Part shown: positions 11,521 to 24,122 of the stretch, piece after piece
Numbering within the stretch: the stretch's first letter is position 1
Layout of the letters: every line of letters begins with the position of its first letter
NCBI RefSeq assembly: GCF_001439695.1
Contig: NZ_JYLL01000024.1
Span: forward strand, 27,090-91,089
Direction of reading: 5' to 3'
Length of the DNA stretch: 64,000 nt
Source of the DNA: Pseudomonas veronii
GTDB taxonomy: Bacteria; Pseudomonadota; Gammaproteobacteria; Pseudomonadales; Pseudomonadaceae
The notes under the pieces: model-generated
What the model was told of the DNA's origin: nothing
The model's input: only the letters and a program-made list of their open reading frames with translations
The model's database searches: none
Program-made: the position numbers and the translations under genes

Positions 11521-11570
11521 GATGGCCTCGCACGGCGGGCGTAAATAATGCCGGAGTATACGGCTAAAGA

Positions 11571-11586
11571 CTGGATGAATATACAC
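11571..11586 (-). promoter_or_regulatory. LexA-like SOS box upstream of uvrA
   Basis: On the minus strand it reads GTGTATATTCATCCAG, which matches the SOS consensus CTGT-N8-ACAG imperfectly but closely resembles the E. coli uvrA box (CTGTATATTCATTCAG). It abuts a TTGACA (minus strand, 11592-11587) that would be a -35 element for uvrA, so repressor binding there would block the promoter. Confidence 0.55.
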
Positions 11587-11698
11587 TGTCAAGGTGCCAG
11601 GTGCAGCCTTACATGAAACCTGCGCGGCAAACCGCCGCATATACCCTCTCAATCGATGGGACTGGTAGAATCGCCGCCGGTTCACACGAGGTTTTTCC

Positions 11699-13093
11699 AT
11701 GCACGATCCCCACAGCGAACGCATGAGTAGCGGCGAGACCCGAGCAGCAAGCGGTCTGGCCCTGGTGTTCGCCTTCCGTATGCTTGGCATGTTCATGGTG
11801 TTGCCGGTGCTGGCGACCTACGGGATGGATCTCGCAGGCGCGACCCCCGCCCTGATCGGCCTGGCCATTGGCGCTTATGGCCTGACCCAGGCAATTTTCC
11901 AGATTCCGTTCGGGATCATTTCCGACCGCATCGGCCGCCGCCCGGTGATCTACCTCGGGTTGATCGTGTTTGCCCTCGGCAGCGTACTCGCGGCCCAGTC
12001 CGATTCGATCTGGGGCGTGATTGCCGGGCGTGTCCTACAGGGCGCCGGCGCGATTTCCGCAGCGGTCATGGCCTTGCTGTCGGACCTGACCCGCGAACAA
12101 CACCGCACCAAGGCCATGGCCATGATCGGCATGACCATCGGCCTGTCGTTCGCCGTCGCGATGGTGGTCGGCCCGTTGCTGACCCGCGCCTTCGGTTTGC
12201 ACGGGCTGTTCCTGGCCACCGGCGGCATGGCGTTGTTCGGTATCGTGATCGTGGCCTTCATGGTGCCGCGTTCCACCGGCACTCTGCAGCACCGTGAATC
12301 CGGCGTCGCGCGCCAGGCGCTGCTGCCGACCCTCAAGCACCCGGACCTGCTGCGCCTGGATTTGGGTATCTTCGTGTTGCACGCGATGCTGATGTGCAGC
12401 TTCGTGGCCTTGCCCCTGGCCCTGGTGCAAAAAGCCGGGTTGCCCAAGGAACAACACTGGTGGGTCTACCTGACCGCGCTGCTGATTTCATTCTTCGCCA
12501 TGATCCCGTTCATCATCTATGGCGAGAAGAAACGCAAAATGAAACGAATTTTGCTCGGCGCCGTCGTGACGCTGATGCTCACTGAGCTATTCTTCTGGCA
12601 GTTCGGCGACAGCCTGCGGGCGCTGGTAATCGGTACGGTGGTGTTCTTCACCGCGTTCAACCTGCTGGAGGCTTCGCTGCCTTCGCTGATCAGTAAAGTT
12701 TCACCGGCCGGCGGCAAGGGCACGGCGATGGGGGTGTATTCCACCAGCCAGTTCCTGGGCTCTGCACTGGGCGGCATCATGGGTGGCTGGATGTTCCAGC
12801 ACGGCGGTTTGTCGGTTGTGTTCCTCGGATGCGCAGGTCTGGCTGCCCTCTGGCTAGCCTTTGCTGTTACCATGCGCGAACCTCCCTATGTGACGAGTCT
12901 GCGCTTGCCGTTATCGCCTGAAGCGATACGCGAAGCTGGCTTGGCCGAGCGCCTTAAGGCCGTTACAGGGGTTACCGATGCTGTGGTTATTGCTGAAGAA
13001 GCCGCCATCTACATCAAATTGGACACCGAATTATTGGATCGCGCGACGCTCGAGCAACTGGTCAACCCAGTGCCGACAGCGCGCCCAGCTTAG
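11699..13093 (+). CDS. yajR: MFS transporter, YajR type with C-terminal ferredoxin-like domain
   Basis: Inner-membrane major-facilitator protein of 464 residues with twelve predicted helices. MFS motif A is GIISDRIGRRPVIYLG. After the last helix comes MREPPYVTSLRLPL and a cytoplasmic domain of about 60 residues (ERLKAVTGVTDAVVIAEEAAIYIKLD), matching the YAM domain of E. coli YajR; the body of the protein also follows YajR closely. The substrate is not known. CGAGG lies 8 bases before the ATG. It sits between uvrA and ssb as in P. aeruginosa. Confidence 0.88.
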   Translation: MHDPHSERMSSGETRAASGLALVFAFRMLGMFMVLPVLATYGMDLAGATPALIGLAIGAYGLTQAIFQIPFGIISDRIGRRPVIYLGLIVFALGSVLAAQSDSIWGVIAGRVLQGAGAISAAVMALLSDLTREQHRTKAMAMIGMTIGLSFAVAMVVGPLLTRAFGLHGLFLATGGMALFGIVIVAFMVPRSTGTLQHRESGVARQALLPTLKHPDLLRLDLGIFVLHAMLMCSFVALPLALVQKAGLPKEQHWWVYLTALLISFFAMIPFIIYGEKKRKMKRILLGAVVTLMLTELFFWQFGDSLRALVIGTVVFFTAFNLLEASLPSLISKVSPAGGKGTAMGVYSTSQFLGSALGGIMGGWMFQHGGLSVVFLGCAGLAALWLAFAVTMREPPYVTSLRLPLSPEAIREAGLAERLKAVTGVTDAVVIAEEAAIYIKLDTELLDRATLEQLVNPVPTARPA

Positions 13094-13102
13094 GAGAACG
13101 TT

Positions 13103-13618
13103 ATGGCCCGTGGGGTTAACAAAGTCATATTGGTCGGTACATGCGGCCAGGATCCCGAAGTTCGCTACTTGCCTAACGGTAACGCCGTGACCAACCTGAG
13201 TCTGGCGACCAGCGAACAGTGGACCGACAAGCAGACCGGCCAGAAGGTCGAGAAAACCGAATGGCACCGTGTGTCGATGTTCGGCAAAGTGGCAGAGATC
13301 GCCGGTGAATACCTGCGCAAAGGTTCGCAGGTCTACATCGAAGGCAAACTGCAGACCCGCGAGTGGGAAAAAGACGGCATCAAGCGTTACACCACTGAAA
13401 TCGTGGTCGACATGCAAGGCACCATGCAACTGCTCGGCGGCCGTCCACAGGGCGACCAACAGGGCCAGGGCGGCATGTCCAACTCGGCACCGCGTCCACA
13501 GCAGTCGCGTCCGCAGCCAAGCCAGCAACCACAGCGTGAGTCGCGCCCAGCGCCACAGCAGGCCGCTCCGCAACCAGCTGCGGATTTCGACAGCTTTGAT
13601 GACGATATTCCGTTCTAG
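13103..13618 (+). CDS. ssb: Single-stranded DNA-binding protein
   Basis: Tetrameric ssDNA-binding protein for replication, repair and recombination. It has 171 residues. The OB-fold (about 1-110) starts MARGVNKVILVGTCGQDPEVRY; a Gln/Pro-rich linker follows; and the acidic tail ends DDDIPF, the docking site for partner proteins. AGGAGAACGTT precedes the ATG, nine bases after the yajR stop. Location close to uvrA is conserved, although here yajR separates them. Confidence 0.97.
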   Translation: MARGVNKVILVGTCGQDPEVRYLPNGNAVTNLSLATSEQWTDKQTGQKVEKTEWHRVSMFGKVAEIAGEYLRKGSQVYIEGKLQTREWEKDGIKRYTTEIVVDMQGTMQLLGGRPQGDQQGQGGMSNSAPRPQQSRPQPSQQPQRESRPAPQQAAPQPAADFDSFDDDIPF

Positions 13619-13649
13619 GCCATACCAGCGCACCCCGCAGCAAACTAAA

Positions 13650-13685
13650 AAAACCGCGCCGCCGACAAGGCCGCGCGGTTTTTTA
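13650..13685. terminator. Bidirectional terminator between ssb and the hydrolase gene
   Basis: An AAACCGCGC / GCGCGGTTT stem with a second inner GCC/GGC pairing, flanked by A and T runs, between the convergent genes ending at 13618 and 13701. Confidence 0.88.
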
Positions 13686-13700
13686 TGCGCCTTACATCGT

Positions 13701-14525
13701 CTAAAACTGCGCGAAGCGCAACATATCGGCGTTGACCCGCTGCTTGTGAGTGTCGGTCAACCCATGAGGGGCGCCTGAATACACCAACAACTGGGCGTCT
13801 GGAATGAGGCGTTTGCTTTCCAAGGCTGACGCCTGGATCGGCACGATCTGATCGTCGCCCCCATGGATAATGAGCGTGGGGATATTGAAATGCTTCAGGT
13901 CATCCCGAAAGTCGGTTTCAGAAAATGCCTTGATGCTGTCGAAGGTATTTTTGTGCCCTCCCATTACACCCTGCATCCAGAATGAATTGATCAAGCCTTG
14001 CGAGGGTTTGACGCCTACCCGGTTGAATCCATAGAAAGGGCCGCTGGCCAGATCAAGGTAGAGCTGCGAACGGTTGGCAATAGAGTCGGCACGCATCCCG
14101 TCAAAAACTTCGATCGGCGTCCCTTGGGGGTTACTGGGGGTTTTCAGCATCAATGGCGTTACCGCGCAGATCAAGCCGGCTTTGGCCACGCGCGAAGTGC
14201 CATGACGAGCGATATAGCGTGCAACTTCACCGCCTCCGGTGGAAAAACCGAAGAGGATCACGTTGCTCAGATTCAGGTGCTCAATCAGTTCCGCCAGGTC
14301 GTCCGCGTAGTGGTCCATGTCATTGCCGCCCCACGGCTGGCTTGAGCGGCCATGCCCTCGGCGGTCATGCGCGATGGCGCGAAAACCGTTGTTGGCGAAA
14401 TGCAGCATTTGCGATTCCCAGCTGTCGCTGTTCAGTGGCCAGCCGTGGCAGAACATAACAGGCTGGCCGCTGCCCCAGTCCTTATAGTAAAGCTCGTTGC
14501 CTTCGCGAGTTGTCAGATAAGTCAT
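13701..14525 (-). CDS. Alpha/beta hydrolase, arylesterase / non-haem haloperoxidase family
   Basis: Cytoplasmic serine hydrolase of 274 residues related to P. fluorescens aryl esterase and cofactor-free haloperoxidases. The nucleophile elbow is GFSTGGGE with S95, the acid is probably D225 in HGGDDQIVP, and the base is H254 in GAPHGLTDTH; HGWPLNSDSW carries the oxyanion-hole region. No secretion signal is seen. The physiological substrate cannot be told from the sequence. It is convergent with ssb and appears monocistronic. Confidence 0.85.
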   Translation of the reverse strand: MTYLTTREGNELYYKDWGSGQPVMFCHGWPLNSDSWESQMLHFANNGFRAIAHDRRGHGRSSQPWGGNDMDHYADDLAELIEHLNLSNVILFGFSTGGGEVARYIARHGTSRVAKAGLICAVTPLMLKTPSNPQGTPIEVFDGMRADSIANRSQLYLDLASGPFYGFNRVGVKPSQGLINSFWMQGVMGGHKNTFDSIKAFSETDFRDDLKHFNIPTLIIHGGDDQIVPIQASALESKRLIPDAQLLVYSGAPHGLTDTHKQRVNADMLRFAQF

Positions 14526-14777
14526 GGCGTAGCTCCATTGACGTGTACAGACTTGGCGGTGAAGGCCAGAAAACCGTCCGTAGACACTACGCTGGCATGG
14601 GTATTAACGACCCGCAGAGGACTTGGCTCGTGCAGGTCTAATCTGATCTTAGTTCGGTTTTGCGCGCGCTGCGTAAGGGCGTTGGCATCTTCCGATGGTG
14701 AGGTGATCCCTGGCGTTTGTTCTCGCGGCTCACACGATTTAGGCTGTGGCCAACCTTTAAACACAAGGAACGCCGCG

Positions 14778-15539
14778 ATGACCTGGTCCGCCAAGCAATA
14801 CACGCTGTTCGAACAACAGCGCACACGCCCCGTCCGTGATCTGGTCGCGGCCATTCCCAATACCGCGGTGCAAACTGCCGTCGACCTGGGCTGCGGCCCC
14901 GGTAATTCCACGCAAGTGTTGGCCGAACGTTTTCCGCAGGCTCGCGTCACCGGCATGGACAGCTCCGACGACATGCTGGCCGACGCCCGCAAGCGCCTGC
15001 CGACGCTGAACTTCGAACGGGCGGATATCGGCGCCTGGAGCCCGGCGCAACCGTTCGATGTGATCCTGGCGAATGCTTCCCTGCAATGGCTGCCGGACCA
15101 CGCCACGCTTTACCCGCACCTGGTCAGCCAGTTGACCTCCGGCGGAACCCTGGCGGTGCAAACCCCGGACAACCTCGACGAGCCCGCCCATCGGCTGGCG
15201 CGTGAAGTCGCCGCCGATGGCCCATGGTCCGCCAGGATCGGCGCGGTCAAACACAATGAACGGCACACGGCGAGCTATTACTACGAACTGCTGAGCAAAC
15301 ACTGCAGCGCCGTCGACGTGTGGCGCACCACCTACCTGCACCCGCTGGCGGATCACGCGGCTGTGGTGGAGTGGTTCAAGGCCTCGGCATTGCGGCCGTT
15401 CCTCGCACCGTTGAGTGACGACGAAAAAGCCGCCTTCCTACAGGACTATCAGGCGCGAATTACCCAGGCTTATCCGGCCCTGGCTGATGGCACCGTGCTG
15501 CTGCCTTTCCCGCGCCTGTTCATCATCGCAACCCGCTAG
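14778..15539 (+). CDS. tam: Trans-aconitate 2-methyltransferase
   Basis: SAM-dependent class I methyltransferase of 253 residues. Motif I is VDLGCGPGNSTQVLAERFP (about residues 36-54), followed by the acidic end of strand 2 (GMDSSDDML). The opening MTWSAKQYTLFEQQRTRPVRDL and the NASLQWLPDH segment fit Tam, which methylates the aconitase inhibitor trans-aconitate. The ATG at 14778 has AAGGAA upstream; in-frame upstream sequence overlaps the promoter region of the divergent hydrolase and is not coding. Confidence 0.85.
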   Translation: MTWSAKQYTLFEQQRTRPVRDLVAAIPNTAVQTAVDLGCGPGNSTQVLAERFPQARVTGMDSSDDMLADARKRLPTLNFERADIGAWSPAQPFDVILANASLQWLPDHATLYPHLVSQLTSGGTLAVQTPDNLDEPAHRLAREVAADGPWSARIGAVKHNERHTASYYYELLSKHCSAVDVWRTTYLHPLADHAAVVEWFKASALRPFLAPLSDDEKAAFLQDYQARITQAYPALADGTVLLPFPRLFIIATR

Positions 15540-15560
15540 CCCCACGCCCGCACGTGGCGG

Positions 15561-16124
15561 TCAGGCCGCCGCCGCTTGCGCCTGCAAGTATTCCTGCGTC
15601 GACACCACGCTCGCATACCCAAATGCCAACGACGCCATATACGCCCCATGCACCTGCGCCGCCGGAATCACTTGCCCGTTGAACTCCTGATCCCGCGTGG
15701 CGCAGGCGTCATGGAGCACGGTGACCTTGTAACCGAGGTCCGCCGCCGCCCGTACCACGGCGTCGATGCACATATGGCTCATGCTGCCGACCACCACCAG
15801 GTCAGTGATGCTGCGTTGTTCCAGCACGGTGCGCAGCTGGGTTTCGCGAAACGCATTCACGAAATGTTTAAGCACCACCGGCTCACTGCCTTCGTTCAGC
15901 ACCTTGGGGTGCAGATGCGCGCCTTCGGAGCCTGGGGTGAAGAACGGCGCATCTTCCGAGGTGAACTCATGGCGCACATGAATCACCGCATCGCCCGCCT
16001 GGCGAAATGCCTGCAGCGCCTGCGCGGCCTTGTCTGCCGCGGCTTCCACGCCGTCGAGCGGCCACTTGCCTTGGGGGAAGTAGTCGTTCTGGATATCGAT
16101 TAGGATGAGCGCTTGCTTGGCCAT
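15561..16124 (-). CDS. Isochorismatase-family cysteine hydrolase
   Basis: A 187-residue single-domain hydrolase. The Asp-Lys-Cys catalytic triad is visible as D10 (LILIDIQNDYF), K86 (VVLKHFVNAF) and C119 (GSMSHMCIDA). Family members cleave amides such as nicotinamide or N-carbamoyl compounds; the substrate is not predictable here. The start at 16124 has GAGG nine bases upstream. It is divergent from a GlxA-type regulator with 97 bases between them, a common pairing in which the regulator controls the hydrolase. Confidence 0.82.
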   Translation of the reverse strand: MAKQALILIDIQNDYFPQGKWPLDGVEAAADKAAQALQAFRQAGDAVIHVRHEFTSEDAPFFTPGSEGAHLHPKVLNEGSEPVVLKHFVNAFRETQLRTVLEQRSITDLVVVGSMSHMCIDAVVRAAADLGYKVTVLHDACATRDQEFNGQVIPAAQVHGAYMASLAFGYASVVSTQEYLQAQAAAA

Positions 16125-16221
16125 GTGTGTTGCCTCGTGATGGGTTGATGGGCGCCAGTATCTTAGCTGGCGCACCGACCGGGGATTGGCTGCACCGACA
16201 ATAACAGGGGGAAAACTGACA

Positions 16222-17193
16222 ATGGCCGTGGAACGCTCGATCATCGAGTTGGGTGTGTTGATCTATCAGGGCGCGCAACTGGCGGCGGTGCATGGCCTGA
16301 CCGATCTGTTCGGGGTGGCCAACCGGATCGCCGCCGCGCACCAATCCGCGCAATTGCCGCTGCTGCGGGTCAGCCATTGGCAGGTGGCGGCAGATGGTAC
16401 GCCCGCGCGCGTATTCGCCAGCCATCCCGGCCCCGGCCAACCGCTGATGGCCGTGCTGGTACCACCGTCGATTGGCGAATTCACCGAGCAACAGACGCCA
16501 CCCGCGTTGTTGCAATGGCTACGCCAACAACACGCGGCGGGCACCGTGCTCGGTGGCGTGTGCATCGGCTCGATCATGCTGGCGCGCAGTGGTTTGCTGG
16601 ACGGGCGCAGCGCCACCACCCATTGGTCTTCCGCCAGTACGTTCGCAGAGCATTACCCCGCGGTGCGTCTGGAAGCGGATAAACCGATCGTCGATGACGG
16701 CGACCTGATCACCACCGCCGGGCTGATGGCGTGGTCCGAACTGGGCCTGCGCCTGGTCGACCGCCTCATGGGGCCGAGCGTTGCGGCGGACACGGCGCGC
16801 TTTCTGGTGATCGAACACAGCGACAGCGCCAGCCAGTGCGGCAGCAACTTTGCGCCGATTCTCGGGCATGGCGACGGCGCGATCCTGAAAGTGCAGCACT
16901 GGTTGCAAGCCAGTGGCGCGGTGGATGTCTCGGTGGCGGCGATGGCGCAGGAAGCCGGCCTCGAAGAACGCACGTTCCTGCGGCGCTTTCGCGGCGCGAC
17001 GGGTTTGAAACCCACCGAATACTGCCAGCACCTGCGAGTGGGCAAAGCCCGGCAAATGCTCGAGTTCACCAACGGCACCATCGACCATATCGCCTGGACC
17101 GTGGGCTATCAGGACCCCAGCGCGTTTCGCGCCACCTTCAAGAAAATCACCGGCCTGGCGCCCAGCGAGTATCGCAGCCGGTTTGGTGTGTGA
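16222..17193 (+). CDS. GlxA-family transcriptional regulator (DJ-1/PfpI + AraC HTH)
   Basis: A 323-residue regulator. The N-terminal DJ-1/PfpI-like domain (about 1-190) has the nucleophile-elbow-like GGVCIGSIMLARSGLLDG, and the C-terminal AraC domain has two HTH units, the second with IAWTVGYQDPSAFRATFKKITGLAPSEYR. The ATG at 16222 follows AGGGGGAAA; an in-frame TTG 36 bases earlier is less likely. It probably controls the divergent cysteine hydrolase gene. Confidence 0.85.
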   Translation: MAVERSIIELGVLIYQGAQLAAVHGLTDLFGVANRIAAAHQSAQLPLLRVSHWQVAADGTPARVFASHPGPGQPLMAVLVPPSIGEFTEQQTPPALLQWLRQQHAAGTVLGGVCIGSIMLARSGLLDGRSATTHWSSASTFAEHYPAVRLEADKPIVDDGDLITTAGLMAWSELGLRLVDRLMGPSVAADTARFLVIEHSDSASQCGSNFAPILGHGDGAILKVQHWLQASGAVDVSVAAMAQEAGLEERTFLRRFRGATGLKPTEYCQHLRVGKARQMLEFTNGTIDHIAWTVGYQDPSAFRATFKKITGLAPSEYRSRFGV

Positions 17194-17257
17194 AGAATGT
17201 TTCGTCGTCACCGCCCTCGCTCGCCTCGTCAGCTTCCTATAGGCCTGATGATGTTCT

Positions 17258-17341
17258 GGCCTCATCGGGGGCAAGCCCCCTCCCACATTTGATTGTGTTC
17301 ACAGATCAACGTGTGGGAGGGGGCTTGCCCCCGATGAGGCC
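17258..17341. repeat. REPIN (paired REP palindromes, GGGGGC-AAG family)
   Basis: Two 30-base arms are perfect inverted copies of each other (17258-17287 and 17312-17341), each containing the REP core GGGGGCTTGCCCCC, with a 24-base spacer. It lies between convergent genes and could form a long hairpin in RNA. Confidence 0.9.
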
Positions 17342-17358
17342 TTCAAAGTCACCCCGAC

Positions 17359-21606
<4,248 letters not shown>

Positions 21607-21772
21607 GATCCCTATATGCAACCGCCCGGGCCAAGTTGCAAGCCCGCACTTTGTCCGTGACGGTTGCGCTACAAACCCGCAAAATGCAACGATTCTGGCA
21701 AATACCCACGGCAAGGCTCAAACGCCTGTCGATACTAACCATCGTTCCAAACAGACCGGGCCAGCTCAATCT

Positions 21773-22657
21773 ATGCGAATGCGCCTTATGTTGTTGGGCG
21801 GCGGGAATGCCCTCGGGCAGGCGCTGATTCGCCTCGGTGCAGAGGAAGACATCGGTTTCCTCGCCCCCAAACCGCCCCAAGACGGCTGGGATGCCGCGAG
21901 CCTTACCCAATTGCTCGACGACACCCGTCCCGATGCGTTGATCAACCTCGCCTACTATTTCGATTGGTTCCAGGCCGAAACGGTCAGCGAAAGCCGTCTG
22001 GCCGCCCAGGAGTCGGCGATCGAACGCCTGGCCGAACTGTGTCAGCACCACAGCATCACCTTGCTGCAACCGTCCAGCTACCGCGTGTTCGATGGCTCCC
22101 GCGCCACTGCCTACAGCGAAAAGGACGAGCCGGTGCCCCTGGGCCTGCGCGGCCAGGCGTTGTGGCGTATCGAACAGAGCGTGCGCGCCACCTGCCCGCA
22201 GCATGTGTTGCTGCGCTTTGGCTGGCTGCTGGATGACAGTGTCGACGGCACCCTCGGGCGTTTCCTGGCGCGGGCCGAGCAGACTGAAGAACTGCTGATG
22301 GCAGATGACCGTCGCGGCAATCCGACGCCGGTGGACGATGCGGCGCGGGTGATCATCTCCGTGCTCAAGCAACTCGACTGCGCGGCGCCGCTGTGGGGCA
22401 CTTATCACTACGCCGGTCACGAGGCGACCACGCCGTTGGCGCTGGGCCAGGCGATCCTCACCGAAGCGCGCAGTTTCCGTGCGCTGGTGATCGAAGCCCC
22501 CACCGCCCAGGCCCATGCGGCTCGGCCGGATGCCGGTGAAGAACCACAACACGCGGTGCTGGCCTGCAAGAAAATCCTCCACACCTTCGGCATCAAGCCG
22601 CGGGCGTGGCGAGCAGGGTTGCCGGCGTTGCTGGATCGGTTCTACCGCCGTAGCTGA
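21773..22657 (+). CDS. RmlD-like NAD(P)-binding protein (short-chain dehydrogenase / sugar-nucleotide type)
   Basis: A 294-residue protein with an N-terminal Rossmann motif (LMLLGGGNALGQALIRLG) and RmlD-like segments (DALINLAYYFDWFQAE, PSSYRVFDG, LLRFGWLLDD). The canonical YXXXK is not clear, so catalytic competence is doubtful. It starts 166 bases from the divergent lhr gene. No surface-polysaccharide genes are nearby, so the role is open. The start may be this ATG or the one two codons later. Confidence 0.7.
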   Translation: MRMRLMLLGGGNALGQALIRLGAEEDIGFLAPKPPQDGWDAASLTQLLDDTRPDALINLAYYFDWFQAETVSESRLAAQESAIERLAELCQHHSITLLQPSSYRVFDGSRATAYSEKDEPVPLGLRGQALWRIEQSVRATCPQHVLLRFGWLLDDSVDGTLGRFLARAEQTEELLMADDRRGNPTPVDDAARVIISVLKQLDCAAPLWGTYHYAGHEATTPLALGQAILTEARSFRALVIEAPTAQAHAARPDAGEEPQHAVLACKKILHTFGIKPRAWRAGLPALLDRFYRRS

Positions 22658-22672
22658 AACACCCCAAAGCAA

Positions 22673-22766
22673 AATGTGGGAGGGTGCTTGCCCCCGATAG
22701 CGTGGCGTCAGTCAACAGATTCATTGACTGAGCCACCGCTATCGGGGGCAAGCCCCCTCCCACATT
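22673..22766. repeat. REPIN (GGGGGC-AAG family), second copy
   Basis: AATGTGGGAGGGTGCTTGCC at the left is mirrored by the arm ending CCCCTCCCACATT at the right, with GATAGCG / CGCTATC continuing the pairing and an AT-rich middle. One arm has a T instead of G in the core. It lies between convergent genes. Confidence 0.88.
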
Positions 22767-22793
22767 GGTTTTGCGGTGTTTGTTAAATATCGC

Positions 22794-23495
22794 TTAGAAC
22801 TTGTAGCCGATACCAACCATGTAAACGAATGGATCAACGTCAACATTGACCTTGGCGCGAGTGCCTGGGCCCAGACCGTTGTTTTCCACGGTGGCCGTGG
22901 TGCTGATGTCGATATAACGGACCTGGCCGTTGATCATCCACTTGTCGGTGATCATGTAGTCAGCACCGATCTGTGCGGCCCAGCCCCAGGAGTTGTCGGC
23001 CTTGAAGTTGCTGAAACCGCTTTGTTTCGCGCTGCCGCTGAGGCTCTCGTCATAGATCCAGGTGTAGTTGATACCGGCACCCACATACGGTTGGAACTTC
23101 GAGGCGCTGTCCAGCGGGTAGTACACGACGCTCAGGGTTGGCGGCAGTTGTTTCAGGGAGCCGAGCTTACCGTTGGCTGCGCCTACGGAAGTGCCCTTGA
23201 GTTTCACGTCATGCGAGAACGGGGTGGCCGCCAGCAGTTCGATACCCCAGTGGCTGCTGAACATGTAGGCGAAGTTCAGACCCAGTTGCGTGTCGCTGCT
23301 CAAGGTCGCCTTGCCGCCCAGGTTGGCGCCGGTCGATGGGCCCTGGTCAACTTTGACGTTGCCGCTGTCTGTGTTCGGGTTCACGGTAATCGCACCGGCA
23401 CGAATCAGGATGTCACCGGCCTCGTAAGCGTGGGCAACGGGGGCGGCGAGGGCGAGCGCGAAGAGTGACGCGCCGAGCAGAGACTTATTGTTCAT
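22794..23495 (-). CDS. ompW: Outer-membrane protein OmpW
   Basis: An eight-stranded outer-membrane barrel of 233 residues. The signal peptide MNNKSLLGASLFALALAAPVAHA is followed by YEAGDILIRAGAITVNPN, the usual OmpW opening; the protein ends VGIGYKF with the C-terminal Phe needed for barrel insertion. OmpW proteins have a narrow hydrophobic channel and respond to stress and oxygen status. It is 94 bases downstream of the DUF3299 gene on the same strand, but probably has its own promoter. Confidence 0.9.
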   Translation of the reverse strand: MNNKSLLGASLFALALAAPVAHAYEAGDILIRAGAITVNPNTDSGNVKVDQGPSTGANLGGKATLSSDTQLGLNFAYMFSSHWGIELLAATPFSHDVKLKGTSVGAANGKLGSLKQLPPTLSVVYYPLDSASKFQPYVGAGINYTWIYDESLSGSAKQSGFSNFKADNSWGWAAQIGADYMITDKWMINGQVRYIDISTTATVENNGLGPGTRAKVNVDVDPFVYMVGIGYKF

Positions 23496-23589
23496 GGGAG
23501 CTCCAGAGGACGTTTAAAGGTTGTACATCCAATGGTAAAGATCGTTCCGTTCGGTCTTTTGACGCAGCTCAATGAATGGGTGATAAGCG

Positions 23590-24111
23590 CTATTCCGGCA
23601 ATTCGTAGACGTAAATCTTCTCGGCATCCATCTGATAGCCGGCGTCGGCCAGCTCACTGGAGGACGGTTTGACCTGCATCACGCCTTCGATCCAATACGG
23701 CTGATACAGCTCGTCGAGCTTCACGCCGACTTCGCTTTTCACATGCACGATCTGGTTCGACGGCGGTGGCGGTACGTGAATGCACGCGCCGAAATACGGC
23801 ACCAACAGGAACTCGGTGGTACGGCCTTCTTCACTGACTTCCAGCGGCACGATATAGCCCGGCAGGCGGATATGCCGGCCGTCGAGGCTTGGCACCACCG
23901 GTGCGTTGGGCAAGTCCTGCTTGGCCGCTGGCGCGGCCTCCACCGACAACGCATCGGCCATTTTCGACAGGTCGTGCAGCGGTTTCATATTGGGGATTTC
24001 CGGCGGCGCGTCCGCCGGGATCATTTCCTGCCAGGACAAATCCTTGGGCTGATCCTCCGCCCAGGCGGGCGCGGCCAGCAGCAACAACAGGGCAAACAGG
24101 GCACGACGCAT
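23590..24111 (-). CDS. Exported DUF3299 protein
   Basis: A 173-residue exported protein: the signal peptide MRRALFALLLLLAAPAWA is followed by a mature domain with IRLPGYIVPLEV and FLLVPYFGACIHVPPPPSNQIV, the core of DUF3299. The start at 24111 has AGGAAGG seven bases upstream; an alternative ATG at 24126 overlaps the permease stop as ATGA, so translation is coupled either way. It is the last gene of the four-gene ABC operon and is presumably a periplasmic partner. The single Cys and nearby His may bind metal, but this is inference. Confidence 0.75.
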   Translation of the reverse strand: MRRALFALLLLLAAPAWAEDQPKDLSWQEMIPADAPPEIPNMKPLHDLSKMADALSVEAAPAAKQDLPNAPVVPSLDGRHIRLPGYIVPLEVSEEGRTTEFLLVPYFGACIHVPPPPSNQIVHVKSEVGVKLDELYQPYWIEGVMQVKPSSSELADAGYQMDAEKIYVYELPE

Positions 24112-24122
24112 CGAAGCCTTCC

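Noticed and set aside
11521..11796. Upstream in-frame extension of uvrA
   Set aside because: Contains the LexA-like box and overlaps the yajR start; the TTG at 11520 gives the normal UvrA N-terminus.
14352..14777. Upstream in-frame extension of the trans-aconitate methyltransferase gene
   Set aside because: Runs over the divergent hydrolase gene and its promoter; the ATG at 14778 has a Shine-Dalgarno and gives the family N-terminus.
17258..17341. Possible CRISPR-like or phage attachment repeat
   Set aside because: Only two inverted arms with REP cores and no spacer series; it is a REPIN.
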